Below, in pieces: positions 1-9,776 of a DNA stretch of 43,180 nucleotides (positions are counted from its first letter, which is position 1; the number at the start of each line of letters is the position of its first letter). The translations under genes and the position numbers were made by a program. The notes below the pieces were generated by a model that was given only the letters and a program-made list of their open reading frames with translations, did no database searches and was not told the DNA's origin. The stretch is taken from NCBI GenBank assembly GCA_913020075.1, contig CAJWAE010000009.1:1-43180 (forward strand). Reading direction: 5' to 3'. Source of the stretch: an uncultured Flavobacteriaceae bacterium. GTDB taxonomy: Bacteria > Bacteroidota > Bacteroidia > Flavobacteriales > Flavobacteriaceae.

Positions 1-1
1 T

Positions 2-373
2 GCGACAGGTAATAACATGTTTATTGGAACATTTAATAGTTTCCAAATTACTCCAAAATTAACCTTGAGCCCAAGTTTTCGATACTCTCAGTTAAAAAAT
101 AAAAGATATGACAGCTTTTATTTTAAAGGTTATATTGCGCGTACTGAAATCAATTATCAATTTAACAACACTCTTTCTTTTAGACTTATTGGAGAATTTA
201 ATGACTTTGATGAAAACTTTTTTTATCAGCCCTTGTTAAAATGGAATCCAAATCCGTTTACAATTTTCTATATTGGAGGTACAAATGGATATTCTCATTT
301 GAATAGCAAAAATAAGTTTGGAATTGAAAATAGTCAGCTGTATTTCAAATTTCAATATCAATTTAATTTATAG
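2..373 (+). CDS. C-terminal part of outer-membrane beta-barrel protein (DUF5916-like), cut by window start
   Basis: The frame is already open at base 2, and the first ATG at 17 is internal, so this is the last ~123 residues of a longer protein. The sequence alternates hydrophobic and polar residues in strand-length blocks and ends YFKFQYQFNL, an aromatic beta-signal typical of outer-membrane barrels. The stretch NPFTIFYIGG followed by this terminus resembles the C-terminus of the DUF5916 / carbohydrate-binding-family-9-like barrels common in Flavobacteriia. In that family an N-terminal CBM9-like domain precedes the barrel, but here it would lie outside the window. The barrel assignment is fairly firm; the family name is from memory. 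Function is unknown. Confidence 0.6.
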   Translation, partial: ATGNNMFIGTFNSFQITPKLTLSPSFRYSQLKNKRYDSFYFKGYIARTEINYQFNNTLSFRLIGEFNDFDENFFYQPLLKWNPNPFTIFYIGGTNGYSHLNSKNKFGIENSQLYFKFQYQFNL

Positions 374-617
374 TATAAAGTATCCATTAAATATTCTAAA
401 CCATTCCATGACGATTTTTTTGTCAAGGAATAATTGCTAACAAGTGTTTGATGATATAGAATAATACTCATATTGAAATTTAAAAATATCTGACCTATTA
501 ATATGAATAAACCAAGTATGTCTTGATAAAAAAATGCTTTTGGAAGGGTTCGCATTATTTGTATATTTTCCAAAACCTATTTTAGTTTTATCAAAAAATA
601 AAATAAATCGGAATTAG

Positions 618-902
618 CTAAAAATGATCAGAAAAATATAAACTTAGAGCAGACATTAAACACAAAAATAGCACAATAGTTAGAGCAATTAAAGTATTAC
701 TTCTTGCATACGCGTGCTTTTTTTTCCTGTAAAGCCCTCTCAATTTATCTTCATCAATATTATCAGGATTGCTTTTTCGGAAATTAAATTCTTGTGTTAG
801 TTTTATTTCTGCTTTTTTAACAATTTTTTCAGTTGCACTGACACCAATAATCACAATTCCCAAAAGAGATACTCCAATAATCAATAACATAAATAATATC
901 AT
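618..902 (-). CDS. Small two-helix membrane protein, hypothetical
   Basis: A 94-residue protein that I do not recognise. Residues 1-23 form one hydrophobic segment (MILFMLLIIGVSLLGIVIIG), residues ~25-67 are a highly charged, Lys- and Glu-rich loop, and residues ~69-90 form a second hydrophobic segment. This gives a hairpin topology in the inner membrane. It stands alone between the barrel gene and the RetSat-type gene and is divergent from the latter. The organised alternation of hydrophobic, charged and hydrophobic parts argues that it is a real gene and not chance. No catalytic motif is visible. The start at 902 is the first ATG and leads straight into the membrane segment. Confidence 0.5.
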   Translation of the reverse strand: MILFMLLIIGVSLLGIVIIGVSATEKIVKKAEIKLTQEFNFRKSNPDNIDEDKLRGLYRKKKHAYARSNTLIALTIVLFLCLMSALSLYFSDHF

Positions 903-983
903 ATCCTAAAGTTAGGAAATAATTAGATATTAATCTAAACCCACACAGATCTTCTGTGAGATCAAACAATCTAAATAAAGTTA

Positions 984-1001
984 GGTAATTTATTACCTTT
1001 A
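984..1001 (+). promoter_or_regulatory. Palindrome overlapping a candidate -7 box upstream of the RetSat-type gene
   Basis: GGTAAT-TT-ATTACC (984-997) has perfect 6-base arms and a 2-base spacer. Its right arm overlaps TACCTTTA (994-1001), which is one base off the Bacteroidota -7 consensus TAnnTTTG. The ATG at 1018 lies 17 bases downstream. A palindrome on top of a -7 box is where a dimeric repressor could bind. This is inference; no regulator gene is in view. Confidence 0.35.
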
Positions 1002-1017
1002 ATAAAATTTTATTTTA

Positions 1018-2604
1018 ATGATCCAGTCTTATAAAAAATCTCCCAAATTAGCTGAAGCTTATGATGCTATTTTAATTGGTACGGGGATTGGTTGTCTTTG
1101 TGCAGGCGCACTACTTTCAAAAACAGGGAAAAAAGTCTTATTACTAGAAAGACATTATACCGCAGGAGGCTTTACACATGTTTTTAAAAGAAAAGGATTT
1201 GAATGGGATGTAGGTATCCATTATATAGGAGAAGTTCAAAGACCTAATAGTGTATTGAGGAAATTGTTTGATTATGTTTCAGATAAAGAATTACAATGGG
1301 ATGATATGGGAGAAATATATGACCGTGTTATTTTGGGAAATAAGCAATATGATTTTGTTAAAGGGGTAGATAATTTCAAATCCAAAATGGGTGAGTATTT
1401 TCCCAATGAAAAAGAAGCAATTGAAAGATATATCAATTTAATTTTTGCAGCCAATAAAGCAGCCTCAAAATTTTATATAGACAAAGCATTACCCAAAATG
1501 ACTAGTGCACTTTTGGGAAAATATATGAGAAAAAAATACTTGAAATACTCTGATCGAACAACTTATGATGTTTTAAGTGAACTCACTAAAGATGAAACAC
1601 TAATTAAGGTGTTGTGTGGACAATATGGAGATTATGGACTTCCACCTAAACAAAGTAGTTTTGCAATGCATGCTTCTGTTGCAAAACATTATATGCAAGG
1701 AGGAAGTGTTCCTGCAAAAGGCTCTTCTGAAATTTTAAATACGATTGAAAAAGTAATTGAAAAAGGAGGTGGAACTATTTTAGTTCGAGCAGAAGTTGAT
1801 AAAATCATTGTAAAGAACAATAAAGTTAAAGGCGTCAAGTTGACTGATGGGAATTGTTTTTATGCACAAACTATCATCAGCGGTACTGGTATTTTTAACA
1901 CCTTTGAAAATTTACTCCCTTCAGATGTGATTTATAGTCATAAGCTAAATGAAAAATTAAGAAAAGTTAGTCCATCTGTAGGATATGGATGTCTTTATAT
2001 TGGACTAAATGGTTCACCTGAAGATCTAAAACTTCCAAAAACAAATTTATGGATTTATCCTGACGACCTTGATCATGACGGTTGTGTAGAGCGATTTTTA
2101 AATAATAATAAAACAGAATTTCCTTTAGTATATATTTCTTTTCCATCAGCGAAGTTTTCTGATTGGAATGAACGTTATCCTGGTAAAAGTACTATAGATA
2201 TAATTACAATGATTCCTTATGAAGCTTTTGCTAAATGGGATGGGACAGCATGGAAAAAACGTGGAGAAGCTTACGAAATTAAAAAGGAAGAATTTGCTCA
2301 ACGTCTTCTTCAGCATTTATTCAAACAATTACCTCAACTAAAAGGTAAAGTTGAATTATATGAATTTTCCACTCCTCTTACAGCAAAACATTTTTCAAAT
2401 TACAAACAAGGAGCATTATACGGAATTGATCATAATCCTAAACGATTTCGTCAAAAATTCTTAAGACCAAAAACAAAAATAAAAGGCTTATACTTAACTG
2501 GTCAAGATATTGTAACTGCGGGTGTGGGTGCTGCATTATTTTCAGGCTTAATTACAGCTAGTGCAATTACAGGTATCAATTTCATCAAAAGAATTTTTAA
2601 ATAA
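1018..2604 (+). CDS. FAD-dependent oxidoreductase, RetSat / carotenoid isomerase-desaturase family
   Basis: A 528-residue flavoprotein of the phytoene desaturase superfamily, in the branch with all-trans-retinol 13,14-reductase (RetSat) and CrtISO. The N-terminal Rossmann dinucleotide-binding motif is GTGIGCLCAGALLS at residues ~21-34, followed by LLLERH and AGGFTHVF. The motif DVGIHYIGE (~65) is characteristic of the RetSat branch. The C-terminal FAD-contact segment is YLTGQDIVTAGVGAALFSG (~495-513). Length fits the family. Members saturate or isomerise polyene chains of carotenoids or retinoids, but the substrate cannot be read from sequence. It lies 239 bases upstream of a photolyase on the same strand, hinting at a light- or pigment-related neighbourhood. 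No other carotenoid gene is in the window. Confidence 0.82.
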   Translation: MIQSYKKSPKLAEAYDAILIGTGIGCLCAGALLSKTGKKVLLLERHYTAGGFTHVFKRKGFEWDVGIHYIGEVQRPNSVLRKLFDYVSDKELQWDDMGEIYDRVILGNKQYDFVKGVDNFKSKMGEYFPNEKEAIERYINLIFAANKAASKFYIDKALPKMTSALLGKYMRKKYLKYSDRTTYDVLSELTKDETLIKVLCGQYGDYGLPPKQSSFAMHASVAKHYMQGGSVPAKGSSEILNTIEKVIEKGGGTILVRAEVDKIIVKNNKVKGVKLTDGNCFYAQTIISGTGIFNTFENLLPSDVIYSHKLNEKLRKVSPSVGYGCLYIGLNGSPEDLKLPKTNLWIYPDDLDHDGCVERFLNNNKTEFPLVYISFPSAKFSDWNERYPGKSTIDIITMIPYEAFAKWDGTAWKKRGEAYEIKKEEFAQRLLQHLFKQLPQLKGKVELYEFSTPLTAKHFSNYKQGALYGIDHNPKRFRQKFLRPKTKIKGLYLTGQDIVTAGVGAALFSGLITASAITGINFIKRIFK

Positions 2605-2843
2605 TATTTATTTTAATAATAGATTACATGAAGACTAGTGATGGTAATTATTTTTATTTTGAATAGTTACAAATGCTTACCAATAGTTTGATTATTATTT
2701 GAAAAATAAAACTTTCCCTACTTTATATTACATAAAATTTAGATCCTATTATCAATTTAATAATATAGAATAGTACTCAACTTAATCCACTTAAAAATTA
2801 AGAGAAATTTTTATCTTTATTACCAGATAAAGTTGCCTATAAA

Positions 2844-4322
2844 ATGAAAAAAAACCTAAATATTGTTTGGCTTAAAAGAGATTTGCGAACTCAAGATCAT
2901 TCTTCATTTTTTGAAGCAGAAAAATCTAAGGAAGATTACATTGCTATCTATATTTTTGAACCATCGTTAATATCTTATTCAGATACATCGATTAGGCATT
3001 TACAGTTTATCTATCATTCCATTATGGACATGAATAAACAACTAGAGAGATTTGGTAGAGAAGTTATCATTTATAATGCTGAATCTATTGATGTTTTCAA
3101 ACAACTTAGTGAGGAATTTAATTTAAAAAAAATATTCTCATATCAAGAATCTGGAGTTTTAAATACTTGGAAAAGAGATATAAAAATATCAAAACTACTC
3201 AAGGAAAAGAGGGTCCATTGGCAAGAGTTTCAAAAAGATGGTATCGTTCGCGGTATCAAAAATAGATCTAAATGGGATAGTCAATGGTATAATTATATAA
3301 GTCAGGACACAATAATAAATAAATTCGGTTTTCACAAAGGTGAATTCGTTGATTCTAAATTTAAACTTAACTTGTCTTTAGAGAAAAAATTAAAAGAATA
3401 CCCTAATTTATTTCAAAAGGCAGGTGAGATTTTTGCTTGGAAATATTTAGATTCATTTTGTAAAGACAGGGGTAAAAATTATAGCCGCCATATTTCAAAA
3501 CCTAAAGAAAGCAGAAAATCTTGTGGAAGAATATCACCTTATCTAGCATGGGGAAATATTAGTATAAAGCAAGCCTATCATCATGTTAAAAAACATCCTA
3601 ACTACGAACCCAATAAAAGAAGTTTTAATGGACTACTTACTAGATTAAAATGGAATAATCATTTTATTCAAAAATTTGAATCAGAATGTGACTATGAAAC
3701 TCGCTGCGTTAACAGAGGCTATGAAATATTAAATTATTCAAATGATAGAAAATTAATTAATTCATGGAAAAATGGGGAAACTGGTTTTCCACTTGTAGAT
3801 GCATGTATGCGCTGTCTTAAGGCGACTGGTTGGATTAATTTTAGAATGCGTGCTATGCTTGTTTCTCTGTTTTGTCTCCATTTTGATTGTGACTGGAGAA
3901 AAGGAGTATATCATTTAGCAAATCTATTTCTGGATTATGAACCTGGGATACATTACACACAATTTCAGATGCAAGCAGGAACAACCGGAATAAACACTAT
4001 CCGAATGTACAATCCAATCAAGCAGTCTCAAGAACATGACCCTGAAGGCTTTTTTATCAAAAAATGGGTGCCTGAATTAAAATCCATCCCTTCCCAATTT
4101 ATTCATGAACCCTGGAAAATGACCTTATTAGATAAAGAGTTTAATAATATCAAACTAGAATACCCAATGCCAGTTGTTGATTTGTCAAAAACTGGAAAAA
4201 TAGCACGTGAAAAAATATGGGGTCACAGAAATAATCCAATAGTAAAAAAAGAAAATAGTAGAATATTAAATCTGCACGTTAGAAAAAATAGAGTAAAAAA
4301 AAATAACTCTTTATCCCATTAA
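2844..4322 (+). CDS. Cryptochrome/photolyase family protein
   Basis: A 492-residue flavoprotein. It has an N-terminal Rossmann-type photolyase domain beginning [17 protein letters not shown] (the family's W(F/L)RRDLR signature) and a C-terminal helical FAD domain with [38 protein letters not shown] and [13 protein letters not shown] photolyases repair UV-induced pyrimidine dimers with blue light; cryptochromes are sensors. Repair is the more likely role, but the exact class is uncertain. At the position of E. coli PhrB's WQW (containing the FAD-proximal Trp382), this protein reads [11 protein letters not shown] (residues 372-382) with no Trp, while the DWRKG Trp is retained. Its stop overlaps the convergent GH3 gene by 4 bases. 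Confidence 0.88.
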   Translation: MKKNLNIVWLKRDLRTQDHSSFFEAEKSKEDYIAIYIFEPSLISYSDTSIRHLQFIYHSIMDMNKQLERFGREVIIYNAESIDVFKQLSEEFNLKKIFSYQESGVLNTWKRDIKISKLLKEKRVHWQEFQKDGIVRGIKNRSKWDSQWYNYISQDTIINKFGFHKGEFVDSKFKLNLSLEKKLKEYPNLFQKAGEIFAWKYLDSFCKDRGKNYSRHISKPKESRKSCGRISPYLAWGNISIKQAYHHVKKHPNYEPNKRSFNGLLTRLKWNNHFIQKFESECDYETRCVNRGYEILNYSNDRKLINSWKNGETGFPLVDACMRCLKATGWINFRMRAMLVSLFCLHFDCDWRKGVYHLANLFLDYEPGIHYTQFQMQAGTTGINTIRMYNPIKQSQEHDPEGFFIKKWVPELKSIPSQFIHEPWKMTLLDKEFNNIKLEYPMPVVDLSKTGKIAREKIWGHRNNPIVKKENSRILNLHVRKNRVKKNNSLSH

Positions 4323-6718
4323 ATTTCAATATTCACAGACTCTTTAATATCTCGAGAAGAAGTGCCTAAATTTAACTGATAGGTTCCTTTTTCAATAATC
4401 CATTTTGATTTCTTTTCATCCCAGTAAGCCAAATTAGAAATCAGAATTTTAAGGATAAGTGTTTCAGATTGACTAGGCTTTAGAGTACTCGTTTTTTGAA
4501 ATGCTTTCAATTCATTTATAGGACGATCTATATTAGACTTTAACTTAGACACATAGAGCTGAACAACTTCTTTTCCTTTAAAATCACCAATATTTTTAAT
4601 TTTTAAAGAAATTTTTATACTGTCATTATTTTGGGTTACATTCATTCTTGAAAACTTAAAATCAGTATAAGAAAGTCCGTATCCAAAAGGAAATGAAACA
4701 TCTAATATTGATTTATCAAAATGTCTATAGCCGACATAAACACCTTCTTCGTATTTTGTGAAATCTATATCCTTTATCTTTTTATTCAAAGGTTTTTCAT
4801 TTCCAAAACTCAACATTTTTAGAGGATTAAAAGTAGTTCCTTCTAAAGGCATGTTTTTATTGGATTCATGGTCTTCTAAATTTATGGGAAAAGTCATAGG
4901 CAATTTTGCGCTTGGGTTTACTTTTCCACTTAGTATATCTGCCAAACCATTTCCTCCTTCTTGTCCTCCTTGCCAGGCGAGTAAAATAGCGTCAGGATTG
5001 GTTTTCCATGATGCAGTTTCTATGACACCTCCAATGTTTAAAACAACCACTACTTTTTTTCCTGAATTATGAAAAATATCACATATGTTATTAATATTTT
5101 CTTTTTCAATATTTGACAAAATAAAATCATCTTCTATTTTTCTGTCCCCTCCTTCTCCACTATTTCTTCCAATCGTTACGATTGCGATGTCAGTACTAGA
5201 AACTATTTGCTTTAATTGTGAATCTATATATTTTATTTCTGGAGGACTATAAGGGTCAATCATGGCTTCCAATCCTTCTTTTTTTAAAAAACCTTCTTTG
5301 TTTTCAGATTTAAAAACTTGGAAAACTTTTTTAGCATTCTCATTTATGCTGTATCCTGCATTTTTCAATCCCTCTTCTAAAGAAACAGAATATGCTTCGT
5401 TTACATCTCCTGACCCTGTACCTCCTGAAATTAAATCATATGAAGTAACACCAAATAGAGCTATATTTTTCATCTTTTGAATGGGAAGAGTTTCTTCATT
5501 CTTAAGAAGAATCATTCCTTCCGAGGCAGATTTTCGAGCTGTTTTGGCATGATCTTCTAAATCAGGATCTTCATTGAATTCATATTGCTGCATCTTTTTA
5601 GAACCAATAATTAATTTAAGAATTCTTTTTACAGAAGCGTCTATTGCCTTTATGGATAAATCTCCATTTTTATATCCTTTTTTTAAGGCTTTCCATTGAC
5701 TATTAGTTCCTGGCTCTAGTAGATCATTCCCTGCCATAATCATTGCAGAGGCGTTAATTCCTCCAAACCAATCTGACATTACCAGACCCTTAAAATTCCA
5801 ATCTTCACGCAATATATCAGTTAGTAATTCTTTACTTTCAGCAACATATATTCCATTTACTTTATTATATGAAGACATGATCGACCAAGGATTAGATTTT
5901 TTAATGATTATTTCAAAACCCTTAAGATAGATTTCACGCATTGCACGTTCAGAAATAATGACATCGTTATTGTTTCGATTTGTTTCTTGATTATTTGCCA
6001 CAAAATGTTTGACTGAAGCACCTATTCCTTTCGATTGTATACCATTTACCATAGCTGATCCGATGTTTCCAGTAAGAACAGGATCTTCTGAATAGTATTC
6101 AAAATTTCTACCACACAGGGGGTGTCGATGAATATTTGCACCTGGACCGAGGATCACATCAACTCCGTATTCCAAGGCTTCATCACCCATAGCGATACCC
6201 ACTTGTTTAACAAGATCTACATTCCAAGTTGAAGCTAGTAAAGTTCCAATAGGAAAAGCAGTACAATAATAAGTTAAACTATCGTTAGGTCGATTGGGAA
6301 GAATTCTAAGCCCAGCAGGGCCGTCTGATAAGTTGATTGCTGGGAGCCCGAGACGTGGTGTTGGAACGATTGTTCCGACCACACCTGGAATACCTTTACC
6401 AGACTCAATAAACCCCATGGCAGAAGCCATACCCGATCCTTTGAGAAGATGTATTTTTTCTTCAATAGTAATCTGAGACATTAGGTCTTCAACTCTTGAC
6501 TCAATTGATTTTCTAGAATCTTCGTAGTTATCAAGTTTTCCATTGGAATTTCGATCAAGAAAAGTATATCCCCCAACCTTTAGTTCTTTTAAATTTTTTT
6601 GATCAGCAAAACTATCTTCAAAATCAAGAAAAGTTGAAGTAATGTAAAAGTAGCTTATAGAAACAACTAGAATAAGAATAAAGGATGATACTCCAAAAAT
6701 TTTAATTGCTAGTTTCAT
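4319..6718 (-). CDS. Glycoside hydrolase family 3 beta-glucosidase-like enzyme, exported or membrane-anchored
   Basis: 799 residues from the chosen start. The frame stays open further upstream to 6865, but Met at 6718 immediately begins a signal or anchor segment ([19 protein letters not shown]), and the extension would overlap the divergent gene. After the signal comes a calcium-loop-like motif, [13 protein letters not shown], common before GH3 domains in Bacteroidota. The GH3 N-domain has [16 protein letters not shown] and the nucleophile Asp316 in [10 protein letters not shown]. The GH3 C-domain and a terminal Fn3-like domain ([14 protein letters not shown]) follow. The enzyme should cleave beta-linked gluco-oligosaccharides in the periplasm or at the surface; exact specificity is unknown. 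No SusC/SusD pair is adjacent, so this is not a classical polysaccharide utilisation locus. Confidence 0.9.
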   Translation of the reverse strand: MKLAIKIFGVSSFILILVVSISYFYITSTFLDFEDSFADQKNLKELKVGGYTFLDRNSNGKLDNYEDSRKSIESRVEDLMSQITIEEKIHLLKGSGMASAMGFIESGKGIPGVVGTIVPTPRLGLPAINLSDGPAGLRILPNRPNDSLTYYCTAFPIGTLLASTWNVDLVKQVGIAMGDEALEYGVDVILGPGANIHRHPLCGRNFEYYSEDPVLTGNIGSAMVNGIQSKGIGASVKHFVANNQETNRNNNDVIISERAMREIYLKGFEIIIKKSNPWSIMSSYNKVNGIYVAESKELLTDILREDWNFKGLVMSDWFGGINASAMIMAGNDLLEPGTNSQWKALKKGYKNGDLSIKAIDASVKRILKLIIGSKKMQQYEFNEDPDLEDHAKTARKSASEGMILLKNEETLPIQKMKNIALFGVTSYDLISGGTGSGDVNEAYSVSLEEGLKNAGYSINENAKKVFQVFKSENKEGFLKKEGLEAMIDPYSPPEIKYIDSQLKQIVSSTDIAIVTIGRNSGEGGDRKIEDDFILSNIEKENINNICDIFHNSGKKVVVVLNIGGVIETASWKTNPDAILLAWQGGQEGGNGLADILSGKVNPSAKLPMTFPINLEDHESNKNMPLEGTTFNPLKMLSFGNEKPLNKKIKDIDFTKYEEGVYVGYRHFDKSILDVSFPFGYGLSYTDFKFSRMNVTQNNDSIKISLKIKNIGDFKGKEVVQLYVSKLKSNIDRPINELKAFQKTSTLKPSQSETLILKILISNLAYWDEKKSKWIIEKGTYQLNLGTSSRDIKESVNIEI

Positions 6719-6794
6719 TATTTTTTTATTTACTTTTAATATATTCTTAAAAGTAAATAATCTTAAATTAAATAATTCATCATAGAAAGATAAT

Positions 6795-7619
6795 ATGAAA
6801 CAAAAAATAATTTTACTTCTAATAATATTTAATACTTCAATAGCTTTTGCTTTTGAAGTTGACACATTAATAATACAAAGTAAATCAATGAATAAATTGA
6901 TTTCGAATATAGTTGTTTTACCCGATAATTATGAAATTCAGCGGGGTCCATTACCAGTTTTATATTTACTCCATGGAGCTGGTGGTAATTATTCTGATTG
7001 GACAAAAAAATTGCCTGAGATCAAAAATTATGTGAATCAATATAATATGATTATTGTTAATCCTGATGGTGGGATAACAAGTTGGTATTTTGACAGTCCA
7101 ATAGATCAAAAAATGAAATATGAAACATATATTTCAAATGAGCTTATCGAAGCTATAGATAAAAAATATAACACTATATCAGATAAATCTGGGAGAGCAA
7201 TAACTGGTCTCAGTATGGGTGGACATGGCGCATTTTATCTAGCTTTTAAACATCAGGATATTTGGGGTGCTGCTGGTAGTATCAGTGGCGGATTAGATAT
7301 CCTCCCTTTTCCAAAAGGGTGGGATCTAGAAAAAAGACTTGGTGAGTACTCTAAAAATAGGATAAACTGGGAAAGTAATTCTGTAATTAACATGGTTTAT
7401 TTGCTTAAGCCCAATAGCTTGAAACTTATATTTGATTGTGGAGTAGATGATTTTTTTTATGATGCAAATATTAGATTCCATAACAAAATGAAACAAAGAA
7501 ACATTTCTCATGAGTTTATTTCACGTCCAGGCTCACATAATTGGGAATATTTCACAAAATCTTTACCCTATCAATTACTCTTTTTTAACGACTTTTTTAA
7601 TATTATAAAACTAAATTAA
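6795..7619 (+). CDS. Secreted alpha/beta-hydrolase esterase (esterase D / feruloyl esterase-like)
   Basis: A 274-residue protein with a signal peptide (MKQKIILLLIIFNTSIAFA) and an alpha/beta-hydrolase fold of the PF00756 esterase type. VLYLLHGAGGNYSDW provides the oxyanion region, and the nucleophile Ser140 lies in ITGLSMGGHGAFYLA. DCGVDDFFYDAN and RPGSHNWEYF carry the probable Asp and His. Relatives include S-formylglutathione hydrolase, acetyl-xylan and feruloyl esterases. The export signal argues for an extracytoplasmic ester substrate, perhaps acyl groups on polysaccharide. It is divergent from the GH3 gene with only 76 bases between the starts, so the two could share a control region and a substrate. 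That link is inference. Confidence 0.85.
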   Translation: MKQKIILLLIIFNTSIAFAFEVDTLIIQSKSMNKLISNIVVLPDNYEIQRGPLPVLYLLHGAGGNYSDWTKKLPEIKNYVNQYNMIIVNPDGGITSWYFDSPIDQKMKYETYISNELIEAIDKKYNTISDKSGRAITGLSMGGHGAFYLAFKHQDIWGAAGSISGGLDILPFPKGWDLEKRLGEYSKNRINWESNSVINMVYLLKPNSLKLIFDCGVDDFFYDANIRFHNKMKQRNISHEFISRPGSHNWEYFTKSLPYQLLFFNDFFNIIKLN

Positions 7620-7702
7620 ACTTGCTTTTAAATGTGTAAATAAAAAATAATTCCAAACGAAACAATCTGAAATTAATCATCTTTATTTTTTAGATATTTC
7701 TT

Positions 7703-7882
7703 CTAATATTCTTGGGATTGAGCGTTAAATGAATGAAGTTGCTCTTGAAAGAAAAACTCAATTTGAATGGGTCTACAACATACTTCACAGTCTTCAATAT
7801 ATTGCTGACTTTGATCTGAAGGCTCAAGTAACATTGAAATTTCTTCCCAGCAATATGGGCATTGAAAAAAATGTTCTTGCAT
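7703..7882 (-). CDS. CPXCG-motif cysteine-rich zinc-ribbon protein
   Basis: A 59-residue protein with two cysteine pairs, CPYC near the N-terminus and DCEVCC about 25 residues later followed by RPIQI. This is the arrangement of the short CPXCG cysteine-rich family (Cys_rich_CPXG), presumed to bind zinc. An in-frame ATG at 7903 would add seven residues. I chose 7882 because family members start only a few residues before CPxC. The plus-strand frame over the same bases is a shadow. No function is known for the family. It lies downstream of a 44-aa membrane-protein gene on the same strand. Confidence 0.8.
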   Translation of the reverse strand: MQEHFFQCPYCWEEISMLLEPSDQSQQYIEDCEVCCRPIQIEFFFQEQLHSFNAQSQEY

Positions 7883-8017
7883 ATTTTGAAAATAAAAATC
7901 CATTAATATCGAATGGATTTAAAAAATAAATAAGATTTGATTCTTTGAAATTAAAGATCTTTAATTAGTCGTTATTACTGATTATTTCGATAATTAAAAT
8001 TCATTGTTTAAAATATA

Positions 8018-8152
8018 TTAGCCTAATATTCTACCAAGAAAGATTCCAAGTGCTAAAGCAATTAAAACTAAAACTCTTAATTCTACTCCAAGATATTTAG
8101 CAACGTCATCTATAAATTGAAGTACTTTTTCTTTTAAATCATTTAAATCCAT
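8018..8152 (-). CDS. 44-residue single-pass membrane microprotein
   Basis: An open frame of 44 codons starting MDLNDLKEKVLQFIDDVAKY, an amphipathic charged helix. One hydrophobic helix (VLVLIALALGIFLGRILG) follows and runs to the C-terminus. No enzyme motif is visible and I do not recognise a family. The clean split into an acidic/basic amphipathic helix and a Gly-containing transmembrane helix makes chance unlikely. AGAG lies just before the ATG. It sits between the aminopeptidase P gene and the CPXCG gene, all on the minus strand, so co-transcription is possible. The topology would place the N-terminal helix in the cytoplasm or along the membrane face. Confidence 0.55.
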   Translation of the reverse strand: MDLNDLKEKVLQFIDDVAKYLGVELRVLVLIALALGIFLGRILG

Positions 8153-8217
8153 TCTCTAAAGATAAAAATATATTCTTATTTATCCTGATTATACTTATGA
8201 GTAGTTAGGGTGTGTTA

Positions 8218-9675
8218 TCATTTTCTTTTTAGTGGTAAATATTGAACTGGTCTTAATTCAGTTAATCCTTTTTCTTTGATTATTTTTTCAATATCGATTA
8301 TTGATGAGGGCACAAAAGCACTCAGATTTTCTACTCCTGTTGCAGTAATAACAGCAACATCTTCTATTCTAATATATAATTTTTCCTCAGGTATCCAAAT
8401 CATAGGATCTATTGTAAAAACCATTCCAGGCTTTAAAGGAACTTGGTGTATAGATCCAACATCATGAACAGCCATTCCAACTGGATGCTGAAAATGACCT
8501 CTAAATTTCAATCCATTTAAGACAGCTTTTAAATGATGTGGATTAGAAAAAAAATTATCGTCAAGATATTTTCTCATGTCTCCAGCTGCTTTATCTAAAA
8601 CCTCATTTGAGGTAATACCTGGCTTTAAATAGCTGAATAAAGCATCTCTATAAGCTACTATATATTCATATAATGCCTTTTGTTCTTTATTAAATCTTCC
8701 ATTAACTGGCCAAATTCTTGTAACATCACTTGTGTAATTATGATAATCTGGAGCATAGTCCATTAATACTAAATCACCATCATTTAACACATCTGTTTTT
8801 CTGAAATAATGTCCCATGAAGGCATTTGTTCCACCTCCAATAATTGCTGGATAACCATCACCCTGGGCGCCGTGTTGATAAAAAATATATTTTGCCGCAG
8901 CATCTAATTGATATTCATAAACACCTGGTTTTGTTGACCTCATAGATTCTATTATAGCAAGCCCTGCAATTTCTGTAGCTTTACGTATTACTTCAATTTC
9001 TTTTTGACTCTTAATCAACCGCATTGTATCCAAAAGAGGAGAAAGATCCTGAATTTTAAATTCAGGAAATCGTTCGTTTAATAGTTTTTTGAATCGTGCT
9101 TCACGTGTAATTTGTGAATCCCAAGGATCAGCTGCTGCACGTGCATGTCCATAAAGTATTTCGTCTCTACTGTCATTACCCATCTCAGCAGGACTCATAG
9201 GAGTGAACAATATTGGAGATTTACCATTAATGAGCCCTGTCCTAATAAGATCATTCCCAAGAGATTCTATTGGAAGTACACTAGTCACTCCAGTTAGCTC
9301 TTTAACTAAATCTGCATCATTAGCTGATAATATTTTTCCTTGATTTCGTTCTCTCGCTTCTTCTCTATGGGGTAAATAAATTGTTGAACTTCTATTTTTA
9401 CCATTTAACAATAGGTAAGCGTGTCCCTCTTCAAGTCCACATAAATAAAAAAAGGTATTTGTTTGTCTAAATACTTTAAAACCTGCTACACTTGATGCAC
9501 TTTGAATTAAGGCTATTGAGTTTTCTCCAATTTCATCAAATATTTTATCTCTGCGAGCTTCAAATTCTGATATTGAAAAATCAGTTTGAAAATAATGTTT
9601 TTCTTGAGCTTGTAAAAAAGATTCACTTTGAAGGAAAAATAATAATGCTAATAATGCACTCTTTTTAAAAAACAT
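8218..9675 (-). CDS. Secreted Xaa-Pro aminopeptidase (aminopeptidase P family, M24B)
   Basis: A 485-residue protein with a signal peptide ending around FLQAQ, then the aminopeptidase P N-terminal domain (ISEFEARRDKIFDEIG, FFYLCGLEEGHAYLLL) and the pita-bread M24 catalytic domain. Metal ligands are visible as LMDYAPDYHNYTSDVTRIWP (two Asp), the His of GHFQHPVGMAVHD, a Glu in the region of MIWIPEE, and RIEDVAVI. The enzyme removes an N-terminal residue that precedes proline. The signal peptide implies action outside the cytoplasm, unlike E. coli PepP. It is divergent from the M1 peptidase gene with about 100 bases between them, fitting a peptide-degrading neighbourhood. Confidence 0.92.
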   Translation of the reverse strand: MFFKKSALLALLFFLQSESFLQAQEKHYFQTDFSISEFEARRDKIFDEIGENSIALIQSASSVAGFKVFRQTNTFFYLCGLEEGHAYLLLNGKNRSSTIYLPHREEARERNQGKILSANDADLVKELTGVTSVLPIESLGNDLIRTGLINGKSPILFTPMSPAEMGNDSRDEILYGHARAAADPWDSQITREARFKKLLNERFPEFKIQDLSPLLDTMRLIKSQKEIEVIRKATEIAGLAIIESMRSTKPGVYEYQLDAAAKYIFYQHGAQGDGYPAIIGGGTNAFMGHYFRKTDVLNDGDLVLMDYAPDYHNYTSDVTRIWPVNGRFNKEQKALYEYIVAYRDALFSYLKPGITSNEVLDKAAGDMRKYLDDNFFSNPHHLKAVLNGLKFRGHFQHPVGMAVHDVGSIHQVPLKPGMVFTIDPMIWIPEEKLYIRIEDVAVITATGVENLSAFVPSSIIDIEKIIKEKGLTELRPVQYLPLKRK

Positions 9676-9776
9676 AACAAGTTATTTTGGTTGATTAAAA
9701 ACTAATTTTAGTTAAAATAGATACATTAGTGATATTGAAAATTAATTATCAAAACTACTAATCAAAATTATCAATA

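Noticed and set aside
358-573. 71-codon minus-strand frame with a hydrophobic stretch
   Set aside because: It overlaps the end of the barrel gene, matches nothing I know, and hydrophobic chance frames are common in AT-rich DNA. The 374-617 interval otherwise shows nothing clear.
6719-6865. Upstream extension of the GH3 reading frame
   Set aside because: It would place 49 residues before a clear signal/anchor sequence and run into the divergent esterase gene.
7729-7929. 66-codon plus-strand frame
   Set aside because: Antisense to the CPXCG zinc-ribbon gene, whose paired CxxC motifs are decisive.
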